From: Lentisphaerae bacterium RIFOXYC12_FULL_60_16 | Lineage (GTDB): Bacteria; Verrucomicrobiota; Kiritimatiellia; UBA8416; YA12-FULL-60-10 | Reading direction: 5' to 3' | NCBI GenBank assembly: GCA_001803315.1 | Contig: MHBQ01000065.1 | Span: 1 to 64,000 of the forward strand | Length of the DNA: 64,000 bases | Part shown: one piece after another, positions 8,750 to 17,310 of the stretch | How positions within the stretch are numbered: position 1 is the stretch's first letter | How the letters are laid out: each line of letters opens with the position of its first letter | Notes under the pieces: generated by a model | Seen by the model: only the letters and a program-made list of their open reading frames with translations | What the model was told of the DNA's origin: nothing | The model's database searches: none | Program-made: the position numbers and the translations under genes

Positions 8750-9894
8750 TCCGGACGCCCCCCAACCCACAGCCCATCGCCTTTCGTCATTGCCGGGAAT
8801 ATACCGCCGACTTGGCGCCGGTTCTGGAATCGCTTCTGGAACCCCTGGGCGGCATGGCTGCTTTTGTTAAATCCGGTCAAACCGTAATCCTGAAACCCAA
8901 TCTTCTATCGGACCGACATCCGGATCAGGCCATTACCACCCACCCCGCACTGGTGCAGGCCGTGATCCGTTTGGTACGCCGGCAAGGCGGCATACCTCGG
9001 ATTGCCGACAGCCCTGCCGCGGCGGTCAAACTGGAACGGGTATGGGAAAAGACAGGGATGAAAGCACTGGCGGAAACCGAGCAGGTTGACCTGATCAATC
9101 TGGAACAGGCTGGATCCGTACGGTTCGACGATGCGGAAGGTTCATTTACAATCGCCAAACCGATACTGGAAGCCGACGTTTTAATTAATATTCCAAAGGT
9201 TAAAACCCATGTATTCATGACGCTGACAGGTGCCGTCAAGAATCTGTATGGAACCATTCCGGGCTACCAGAAAACGCATCTACACAAACAACATCCCGAT
9301 CCTTTTAGTTTCGCCCGCCTCCTCGCACGGATACATGATCGCATTCCACCGGCTGTAACCATTCTGGATGGTATCGTAGGCATGGAAGGTAATGGCCCCT
9401 CCGGTGGTACCCCCCGCGCCTGGGGGTTTCTTGCTGCCGGACGGGATGCTTTCCAGCTTGACGCATTCCTTTGTGCCCTGCTCAAGATTCCCCTTGGTTC
9501 AGTTCCCTACCTGTTCAAGGACCGGTTACCTTCTCCGTCATGTTCCTCCGTCGATGCGTTCGACATACGGGGTGATACACCGCGACTTGACCCGCGCCCC
9601 TGCCAGATTCCCCCTTCCTTTCTACTACGTTTTATCCCGCGCTTTCTGGTGAAACTGGTCGCTCCTTACTTTTGGTTGCGGCCCGCCATTGCCGCCTCAA
9701 CCTGTATCCGGTGTCTCCAATGTGTAGCGGCCTGTCCCATGCAGGCGCTGACAACAGCGGATCGACAGGTCCCGACCTTGACCCCTTCCCGTTGTATCGG
9801 ATGTTGTTGTTGTCATGAAGTCTGTCCAGTCAAAGCAATCAGCATGGAACGAAGTCCCCTGCTACGCATGATTCGCAGAAAGCGAAATCCATGA
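8746..9894 (+). CDS. DUF362 domain protein with C-terminal 2x[4Fe-4S] ferredoxin module
   Basis: VILKPNLLS, INIPKVKTHVFMTLTGAVKNLYG, CIRCLQCVAACP and CIGCCCCHEVCP. ATGA overlap with pheA. Confidence 0.87.
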   Translation: MIRTPPNPQPIAFRHCREYTADLAPVLESLLEPLGGMAAFVKSGQTVILKPNLLSDRHPDQAITTHPALVQAVIRLVRRQGGIPRIADSPAAAVKLERVWEKTGMKALAETEQVDLINLEQAGSVRFDDAEGSFTIAKPILEADVLINIPKVKTHVFMTLTGAVKNLYGTIPGYQKTHLHKQHPDPFSFARLLARIHDRIPPAVTILDGIVGMEGNGPSGGTPRAWGFLAAGRDAFQLDAFLCALLKIPLGSVPYLFKDRLPSPSCSSVDAFDIRGDTPRLDPRPCQIPPSFLLRFIPRFLVKLVAPYFWLRPAIAASTCIRCLQCVAACPMQALTTADRQVPTLTPSRCIGCCCCHEVCPVKAISMERSPLLRMIRRKRNP

Positions 9895-10838
9895 AACCGG
9901 TCCGTTTTCGCCATCGGGTTGAATACCAGGCGCTGCGATTCATTGAATCGGTATGCCGTAAACTTCCCTATCGACAGGCCCTTGCGCTTGCGGGTGCGAT
10001 TGCACGCATTATGTTTATGCTTGCACGATCACGGGTTCATGTGGCGACGGCCCGTATTCTGTCGGTTCTTGGCAACACCATGACCCCTGCAGAAGCCCGG
10101 CAAGTGGCCTGGATATCATTGCGGAACATGCATTTCAATCTGGTTGATCTTTTACGTGCAGAGCCCCTGTCCGACGACCTGTTGCTTCAACGATTCGGCA
10201 CGTTGAATGTCCTGCCTGAAATCCCCCGTCCATCAACCAACCACACGGGAATCATCCTGGCCACACCCCACATGGGCTCCTGGGAACTGGCCGCCGGTTT
10301 ATTTCATCATGCCGTTATGCCGCTGTTCACAATCAGTGCCCCCCAGCATAACGCTTTGGTCGCACAATATAGTTTTACCCTGCGGCTTCGATTCGGTGTT
10401 GAGACGCTTATCCGGGGTTCCGATATGATGCGCACCGTTATCCGCCAGCTACGCCATGGCAAATCACTGGCCATCATGCCCGACCTGCGGTGCCCCGAGC
10501 CTGAAATCGAAGTGCCATTCCTCGGCGGTATCGCAAATGTTCGCCGCGGAATGGCGTTGTTTGCCCGTCTGGCAAATGTCCCGATATATCCATGCATCTG
10601 TATTCGTGACGGTTGGACACGCCACCGGATCGAGGTCCATCAACCGATCCTACCCGACAAATCGCTGGACAATGAGACGGATATCCGAAGAATGACCGCC
10701 GGTGTATTGAAAATCATGGATCAGGCAATACGCGAACATCCCGAGCAATGGTTTTGGTTCAATAAACGTTGGGTGTTGGATCCAATCATTCAGGTTCCGC
10801 ATAAGCAACAGCCGGAGAAGTCCGGAACGGGAGATTAA
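9891..10838 (+). CDS. LpxL/HtrB-like lysophospholipid (lauroyl) acyltransferase
   Basis: ILATPHMGSWELAAGLF, AIMPDLRCPEPEIEVPFLGG, PEQWFWFNKRW. Confidence 0.87.
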   Translation: MKPVRFRHRVEYQALRFIESVCRKLPYRQALALAGAIARIMFMLARSRVHVATARILSVLGNTMTPAEARQVAWISLRNMHFNLVDLLRAEPLSDDLLLQRFGTLNVLPEIPRPSTNHTGIILATPHMGSWELAAGLFHHAVMPLFTISAPQHNALVAQYSFTLRLRFGVETLIRGSDMMRTVIRQLRHGKSLAIMPDLRCPEPEIEVPFLGGIANVRRGMALFARLANVPIYPCICIRDGWTRHRIEVHQPILPDKSLDNETDIRRMTAGVLKIMDQAIREHPEQWFWFNKRWVLDPIIQVPHKQQPEKSGTGD

Positions 10839-10840
10839 CC

Positions 10841-12064
10841 ATGGAAGTACAGGATCTTTTTGCAGATCGTATCGGTGGTAAACATTTCGGAACCGATACA
10901 ACGATTTACAAGTTTGAGAAGATCAAACGTGCAAAAGCAGCCGCCCGACAACAGAATCCAGGCATCGAATTGCTTGATTTTGGGGTTGGTGAACCCGACC
11001 AGATGGCACCCGATACCATTCGTTCCGCACTCAAACAGGCGGTCGATGATCCGGCAAACCGCGGCTATTCGGATAATGGAATTACCGAATTCAGACAGGC
11101 GGCGGCCCGTTATCTCGAAACCTTCTTCAAGGTGCGAAACATCGACCCCGACACGGAAATCAACCACAGCATTGGATCAAAACCAGCCCTGGCCATGTTA
11201 CCAATGTGTTTTATCAACCCCGGCGACGTAAGTCTGGTTACCGTTCCCGGTTATCCCGTGCTTGCCACGCACACCCGATACCTGGGTGGTGAAGTCGTGA
11301 AATTACCCCTGTTGAAAGCGAATGCATTCTATCCGGATTTGGATTCAATATCGGGCGATATCGCCCGACGGGCCAAACTGATCTATGTCAATTACCCGAA
11401 CAACCCCACCGGCGCACCCCCATCGGAAGCCTTTTTCGACCGGCTGATTGCCTTTGCCCAGGCTCATAACGTCCTCATTGTACAGGATGCCGCCTATGCA
11501 ACGCTGATATACGGAAGTCCCGGTCTTTCTATTCTCAGCCGCCCCGGCGGCAAAGCTTGCGCCATCGAACTGCATTCCATGAGTAAGAGTTACAATATGA
11601 CCGGATGGCGCCTGGGGTTTGTCGCCGGATCATCACGGGTTGTCCAGGCTTATGCAGAGGTGAAGGACAACATCGATTCCGGTCAGTTCAAAGCCATCCA
11701 GGTGGCGGCCTGTGCCGGCATTGCCAACCGGGACCTGTCCGATGCAATCAAGGCACATTACGAACAACGCCTGCATAAGATGGTAAAGGCGTTACAATCG
11801 GTTGGATTCCGTGCCACCATGCCGGGCGGTACCTTCTACTTGTACGTTGAAGCTCCAACAGCCGCTGGCCCCACCTTGTTTCATACCGCCGAGGATGCCT
11901 CGCAACATCTGATTCGTGAATGTTTGATTTCAACCGTTCCCTGGGATGATGCCGGCCGCTATCTCCGATTTTCCGCCACCTTTGAATCCGCGGGAATATC
12001 CGACGATGACCGGGTGATCGGTGAACTTGCCAAACGGTTGGGCAAGCTCAATCTCCGGTGGTAA
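10841..12064 (+). CDS. dapL: LL-diaminopimelate aminotransferase-like class I/II aminotransferase
   Basis: LLDFGVGEPDQMAPDTI, NYPNNPTGAPPSEAFFDRLIAFAQ, HSMSKSYNMTGWRLGFVAG. Confidence 0.85.
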   Translation: MEVQDLFADRIGGKHFGTDTTIYKFEKIKRAKAAARQQNPGIELLDFGVGEPDQMAPDTIRSALKQAVDDPANRGYSDNGITEFRQAAARYLETFFKVRNIDPDTEINHSIGSKPALAMLPMCFINPGDVSLVTVPGYPVLATHTRYLGGEVVKLPLLKANAFYPDLDSISGDIARRAKLIYVNYPNNPTGAPPSEAFFDRLIAFAQAHNVLIVQDAAYATLIYGSPGLSILSRPGGKACAIELHSMSKSYNMTGWRLGFVAGSSRVVQAYAEVKDNIDSGQFKAIQVAACAGIANRDLSDAIKAHYEQRLHKMVKALQSVGFRATMPGGTFYLYVEAPTAAGPTLFHTAEDASQHLIRECLISTVPWDDAGRYLRFSATFESAGISDDDRVIGELAKRLGKLNLRW

Positions 12065-12073
12065 TACGCTTGA

Positions 12074-13039
12074 TCACGCTCGGTAGGATTGCAAGTTGCG
12101 TTCAATACGTTTTTGAACCGGTTCGTCGTCGACCACAAACTCCCGTCCAGTGATAAGTTCATAGGCCTGAATATAACGCCGGGCAGCTTCAATCCTGACA
12201 TCGTCCGGAAGTAGGGGCGGTTTCCCTTCACCGCGGAATCCACGGTCCGCCAGCCATTCCCGCACATATTCCTTGTCGAGCTTGCGTTGGTCCTTGCCTT
12301 GTTCAAACAGGGACCGGTAGGTATCGGCGAACCAGAACCGGGAAGAGTCCGGGGTATTGATCTCATCCGAAACGACCAACTTTCCGTTCAACTTTCCCAA
12401 TTCATACTTGGTGTCGACAAAGATCAATCCACGGCGGGCCGCGATTTCGACACCGCGTTGGTATAATTTAAAGCAAATATCGGCGGCCGCATCAAAAGTC
12501 ACCGGATCTATCAACCCGTCCGCTATGGCCTCCGCCCGTGAAATCGGACGGTCATGCTTTTCATGCTTGGTGGTTGGCGTCAGGATTGGCTGGTTGAGTT
12601 TCTGGTCTTTGCGAAGACCTTCGGCCAGTCGGTTCCCGCAAAAATCACGGACTCCCCGTTCGTAATTGTACCATGCTGACGTGGTGGTGACGCCGGTGAT
12701 ATATCCCCGCACGATCAACTCCAGCGGCAATTGTGCGCACTCCGCAACCACCATGACATTGGGATCAGGAACCGACAGTACGTGATTCGGCACAATATCA
12801 GCAGTCTGCTCGAACCAGAAGGCCGCCATTTGAGTCAACACCTGCCCCTTAAATGGAATGGTTCCCAGTATGCAGTCAAAGGCGGAAATCCGGTCGGTTG
12901 CAATCAATATCCGACGTCCCGGCTGTTTATAGGAATCACGGACCTTTCCTTGTTCACGTTGTCCCATGCCGGTTAGCGTTGTTTGTTCCAAAACCTGTTT
13001 CAATTCCTGCCGGATACGTGATTCAGATATCATGATCAT
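12074..13039 (-). CDS. purC: Phosphoribosylaminoimidazole-succinocarboxamide synthase
   Basis: QGKVRDSYKQPGRRILIATDRISAFDCILGTIPFKGQVLTQMAAFWF, VRGYITGVTTTSAW, FVDTKYELGK. Confidence 0.95.
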   Translation of the reverse strand: MIMISESRIRQELKQVLEQTTLTGMGQREQGKVRDSYKQPGRRILIATDRISAFDCILGTIPFKGQVLTQMAAFWFEQTADIVPNHVLSVPDPNVMVVAECAQLPLELIVRGYITGVTTTSAWYNYERGVRDFCGNRLAEGLRKDQKLNQPILTPTTKHEKHDRPISRAEAIADGLIDPVTFDAAADICFKLYQRGVEIAARRGLIFVDTKYELGKLNGKLVVSDEINTPDSSRFWFADTYRSLFEQGKDQRKLDKEYVREWLADRGFRGEGKPPLLPDDVRIEAARRYIQAYELITGREFVVDDEPVQKRIERNLQSYRA

Positions 13040-13055
13040 TCCTTACGGGCGTTGG

Positions 13056-13706
13056 TTACGATTTCAGTTGTTCGATCAAAGGATAAAGCCGGCGACCCGG
13101 GCAGAGGCTCTGGCCAAGGTCACGATGACCATATATGCGATGCAGTTTGATATCAAAGGTGCGTCGAAGCAGCCCCAGCAGTTTCATCAGGGACCCGACC
13201 TGCTCACCGGTCGGTTCCTGAATTTCATAATTACCAAGCAGGACCACACCGATATTCCGCTCATTCTGGTCGACGACATGGGCTCCCTCATAAACCAGGG
13301 ACCGGCATTCCCATATGCGCCCGGCCCGATCCAGCAGGAAATGATAACCGATGTCGCCATACTGACGTTGCCAGTGATCCTGAAGAATACTATTGAGTGC
13401 TTCAATCACCTTGGGTTCGGCAAGCGGCTGTACCGGCACTTCGCCCGCGGTGTGGTGAACCGTGATACGGTCAAATCCGCCAGCCTCCCGCATCCGCCAC
13501 GGTCGCGGCACCATGGTGGTCCAGTTTGCACGAGGGCTGACAACCAGCCCCTCCTTTGCATAGTCCACATCAATCGGTGGCAACAAACGTTTGGCAACTG
13601 CCGCCTGGGTGGTCGGGATCAGCCCACAGCTCACGGGAAGCGCCATGATAAACCGCCATAAAAATCCACGTCGTGTCATGGGATGTGTCATCGAAAATAC
13701 CCGCAA
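13056..13706 (-). CDS. N-acetylmuramoyl-L-alanine amidase (PGRP/Amidase_2 type), possible Tat substrate
   Basis: TRRGFLWRFIMALPVSCG signal-like start; DRITVHHTAGE, GYHFLLDRAGRIWECR, NIGVVLLGNYE, YGHRDLGQSLCPG. Confidence 0.85.
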   Translation of the reverse strand: MRVFSMTHPMTRRGFLWRFIMALPVSCGLIPTTQAAVAKRLLPPIDVDYAKEGLVVSPRANWTTMVPRPWRMREAGGFDRITVHHTAGEVPVQPLAEPKVIEALNSILQDHWQRQYGDIGYHFLLDRAGRIWECRSLVYEGAHVVDQNERNIGVVLLGNYEIQEPTGEQVGSLMKLLGLLRRTFDIKLHRIYGHRDLGQSLCPGRRLYPLIEQLKS

Positions 13707-13712
13707 TAAATC

Positions 13713-14330
13713 CTACAGCATATCCAGGTTCATCACCCGCGGGACTGACCGCCACTTCCGTTGTTCACCGATCCGTGTCAAAAGCTGACCACAATGATCG
13801 ACCATTTCGCCCGCCACGGGTATAACCTGTTGCGGCACGTCTGTTCCCATCAGTAATTGGGCGGTCGAACAGACATGCAACAATCCCAACACCCCCCGGC
13901 CCTGTTCGGGGTCCCAGACTTCCGCCATGGATTCCAACACCAAACGCAGGCCGGCAAAAAACACCAGTTCCAATCCCGCATCCTGAGTCACCGTCATGCG
14001 ACGAAGGTCCAGAACCCACACCGCATCGGAACCGGCGGCAATCCACTCGGTGGGACGAACCAACCCCGTCCCGTGCAGCAAGAGTCGTTTCGCCGCCATA
14101 CCATGGCCCATTGAATCCAAGGCACGCGATGCAAGCACCAGGGCATGATCGGAATCCACGAGAAACGACGTACGTCCATCTTCAATGAAATCTTCGACAG
14201 CACCGGCCATCTGTTCAATGGCATGTGGCTCCAGAAACTCATCACCACATGCCGACTCGATGATATGTGACAAATGCGCCACCAGACGACTCTGACGGGT
14301 GGCGACGGTGATCCCCGGGTCCAATATCAT
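13713..14330 (-). CDS. Hypothetical protein, translationally coupled to nrdR
   Basis: 205-aa ORF in the same operon as nrdR with 4-nt overlap. No confident family. Confidence 0.7.
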   Translation of the reverse strand: MILDPGITVATRQSRLVAHLSHIIESACGDEFLEPHAIEQMAGAVEDFIEDGRTSFLVDSDHALVLASRALDSMGHGMAAKRLLLHGTGLVRPTEWIAAGSDAVWVLDLRRMTVTQDAGLELVFFAGLRLVLESMAEVWDPEQGRGVLGLLHVCSTAQLLMGTDVPQQVIPVAGEMVDHCGQLLTRIGEQRKWRSVPRVMNLDML

Positions 14331-14794
14331 GCTTCCGGAGCATCCTTCCCCACCAGTCCCTCGATAGCGTTAAGGAACTGGTTGACATCCCGGAACCGAC
14401 GATACACGGACGCGAAACGTACAAACGCTACTTCGTCGAGTTTCTCCAATCGTTCCATAACCTTCCGCCCGATAGCTTCACTGGAGACTTCACGTTCGTA
14501 TTCGCTTTCCAACTCCTCGATAATACTGTCAACAATCTTTTCGATTTGTTCGGCACTGATGGGCCGTTTTTCGCAGGCACGGTGCAGGCCGTTTGCCAGC
14601 TTGTGGGCATCCAGGGCCTCATGCCGGCCGTCACGTTTCACGACCCTCAACTTGGCCTTCACCACTTCTTCATAGGTGGTGAAACGCTGGCCGCACAGCA
14701 TGCAACTTCGCCGGCGGCGGATGACTGCACCGTTTCGGGCTGAACGACTGTCGATAACCTTGTCTTCGAGATTTCCGCATTTTGGACAACGCAT
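14327..14794 (-). CDS. nrdR: Transcriptional repressor NrdR
   Basis: MRCPKCGNLEDKVIDSRSARNGAVIRRRRSCMLCGQRFTTYEEV zinc ribbon plus ATP-cone. Confidence 0.96.
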   Translation of the reverse strand: MRCPKCGNLEDKVIDSRSARNGAVIRRRRSCMLCGQRFTTYEEVVKAKLRVVKRDGRHEALDAHKLANGLHRACEKRPISAEQIEKIVDSIIEELESEYEREVSSEAIGRKVMERLEKLDEVAFVRFASVYRRFRDVNQFLNAIEGLVGKDAPEA

Positions 14795-14806
14795 AGTGAT
14801 CTCATC

Positions 14807-15598
14807 CTAATCATTCAAAACGGTGCGTACTGCCTCCAACACCGCAATCGCACTGTTGCCACGGATAAATTTACGTATCCCGGTTCCGGAATCCGTAAAT
14901 TTCGTACTGGCAACCTGCACATTGCTGTCATCGTATAAAACGATTGGAATGGTTTTGGTGTTTGGCATCTCCTTCAAAACCTGAGCCACGGCATCACCAT
15001 TCATGTTGACCAGCACAAGTTTCAGGACAATGATATCCGGGCGCATCACAATGGATTTTTCCAGGACCTCAGGACCACTGTAAACCCTTTCCACGACATA
15101 CCCTTCGGATACCAGAACCGTGGCAAGCTGTTCGCTTACCGCACGGTCATCTTCCCCGATGAGCACTTTCCGTCGGGTTACCCGTGCACCCGGCGACGGC
15201 TCATCGTCTGCTCCGCTGCGCAGGAAAATGATCCTTCCCACCTCCATCAAGAGATCATTGGGATCGCATGGCTTGGCAATAAAACCTTCAACATCCACAT
15301 TGGCAAAAAATTCCGCCATATTTGCCCGTGCCGTTAAGACCAAAATCGGATACTTGGGCTTACCATCAACATTGGATACTGCCTTGAGAAACCCAACCCC
15401 CCCCATGCCGGGCATGCTCATGTCGAGGATAATGAGATCCGGCGTAAATCGCGCCAGTTTCTTTAACCCCTGCTCACCACTGTCTGCCGTCGTAACCTCG
15501 TATCCTTCAAACCGCAGAAAATCGCTCAAGGTCACCAACAGACTGGTATCATCATCCACCAGAAGAATCTTACGCTTGGGTTTATTTTCCATTTCCAT
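14807..15598 (-). CDS. Tandem response-regulator receiver protein (second REC lacks phospho-acceptor Asp)
   Basis: REC1 ILLVDDDTS...LIILDMSMPGMGG; REC2 KVLIGEDDRA...IIVLKLVLVNMNG. Confidence 0.87.
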   Translation of the reverse strand: MEMENKPKRKILLVDDDTSLLVTLSDFLRFEGYEVTTADSGEQGLKKLARFTPDLIILDMSMPGMGGVGFLKAVSNVDGKPKYPILVLTARANMAEFFANVDVEGFIAKPCDPNDLLMEVGRIIFLRSGADDEPSPGARVTRRKVLIGEDDRAVSEQLATVLVSEGYVVERVYSGPEVLEKSIVMRPDIIVLKLVLVNMNGDAVAQVLKEMPNTKTIPIVLYDDSNVQVASTKFTDSGTGIRKFIRGNSAIAVLEAVRTVLND

Positions 15599-15660
15599 GC
15601 TTTCACCTCATCGCTTAACGTTTATCCCAAAAACGATCGATATTCAACCGCTGTCAGGGT

Positions 15661-17310
15661 TCATACCAAGGTCGCCATACCGAGAAAAGCACCTTCCAGT
15701 TTATCGAACAAGGCGGATTCCTGCCAGGGCTTGCTCAAGGCCGGAATGGAGAAACTGTTGAGGATATGGGCGCGGGCCTTCCCGACGTTCCCGGCCGTAA
15801 CCACAATGATCGGTATACGCATGAAACGCTTGTCGCTTTTCATTTTCAGAATCACTTCTGTTCCGTCCATTTCAGGCAATCCCAGATCCAGGATAACGGC
15901 GTCAGGTCGGGCGCGTTCCAGGCAGGCTAATGCCTCCAAACCCGTACTGGCCGGTTGGGTCCGATACCCCTGACCGGTCAATTGCGCTTCCAGAATCTCC
16001 CGTACACCCGTTTCATCTTCAACAACCAGTACGGCGGGAGATTCCACCAGGGACATGCTGATGTATACAATGGTCCCGTGATCCAATTCAGGGGCTGGGC
16101 TTTGTATTTCAATGGTTCCGCCGTGCAGTTGAACGATTTCCTTCGAAATAGCCAGCCCCAGGCCGGATCCGGAAGGTTGCTCACCCACCGTGAAGTAACG
16201 ATCCATGACCTTGTCAACAGCTTCGGGAGGTATCCCAATCCCGGTATCCTGGACCGTTATCAGAACATGTCCCGCCCAATTTGGGTAATGCTGGATCCGC
16301 ACCGCAACCTGCCCGCTACCCTGCGGAGTGAACTTTATGGCATTGCCAACCACATTGAGTATGACACGTTCCATTTTGAGCGGGTCACAATTTACAAACC
16401 ATCCCCCGGCATCCGAACCGGATTCGATGGTAAATTCCAAACCCTTTTGTTCGGCAAGTACCCGAAGCGAATTACAGGCACGACGAACCAAACGGACCAG
16501 GGGGGTTTTGGAACGCGAAAGGGTGAGCGTGTTTGTTTCAATTTTCCGCAGGTCCAGGATATCATTGACCGTTGCCAGCAGGCGACGTGAATCCCCTTCC
16601 AGCATTTCCATATAATGGCGGACCCGGTCAGGAAGCGGCCCGACCACACCACGCAATAAATTATGCACGGCATAGATCATGGACGTTAGCGGCGTTCTTA
16701 ATTCATGCGAGACATTGGACACAAACTGCGACCGTGACCGGTCATGTTCTTCAAGGCGCTTGACAGCCTGCTCCAAAGCCTCCTGGGCGCGCTTTCGCAC
16801 GGTAATATCCCGCACAAAAAACACCAGCAGAAGATCACCGGATAATTGGAATTTATTGACGGCAATCTCCGAATGAAAGGTGGACTTGTCCTGTCGCACG
16901 CAGACCGCTTCGATCAACGTGAATCGATGATCCTCGAGATTGGCCAGTACGGCTTCCAGGATGCTGTCGTCGGCACCCGACATCAAATCGATGACACTCG
17001 TCCCCTCCAGTTCATTCCCGGCACAGAGAAAGAAATCCTGGGCGCGTCGATTAAACAGGCGTATGCGTCCCCGATAATCGGTCATAATGACCGCATCATA
17101 CAGACACTGGAATAATCGCGTGAAATCACCAGAAAACGCGGTGTCCATCCCGGAGGCAAGGGCAGCTGAAAGCTGGTTCCCGTCTTTCGGGAAGATATGG
17201 GTTTGCCGTTTCTTACGCTCCAACGACTGGCCCAGAAAATCCGGATGGATATCGATACGCTGGGTTCTGGAGAAGTCATCATTTCCGAATGTATCCGATT
17301 CCGGTGTCAT
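15661..17310 (-). CDS. Hybrid sensor histidine kinase (PAS-HisKA-HATPase-REC)
   Basis: FVSNVSHELRTPLTSMIYAV H-box, TVQDTGIGIPPEA G1 box, SGLGLAIS, C-terminal REC AVLVVEDETG...VILDLGLPEMDG. Confidence 0.92.
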   Translation of the reverse strand: MTPESDTFGNDDFSRTQRIDIHPDFLGQSLERKKRQTHIFPKDGNQLSAALASGMDTAFSGDFTRLFQCLYDAVIMTDYRGRIRLFNRRAQDFFLCAGNELEGTSVIDLMSGADDSILEAVLANLEDHRFTLIEAVCVRQDKSTFHSEIAVNKFQLSGDLLLVFFVRDITVRKRAQEALEQAVKRLEEHDRSRSQFVSNVSHELRTPLTSMIYAVHNLLRGVVGPLPDRVRHYMEMLEGDSRRLLATVNDILDLRKIETNTLTLSRSKTPLVRLVRRACNSLRVLAEQKGLEFTIESGSDAGGWFVNCDPLKMERVILNVVGNAIKFTPQGSGQVAVRIQHYPNWAGHVLITVQDTGIGIPPEAVDKVMDRYFTVGEQPSGSGLGLAISKEIVQLHGGTIEIQSPAPELDHGTIVYISMSLVESPAVLVVEDETGVREILEAQLTGQGYRTQPASTGLEALACLERARPDAVILDLGLPEMDGTEVILKMKSDKRFMRIPIIVVTAGNVGKARAHILNSFSIPALSKPWQESALFDKLEGAFLGMATLV

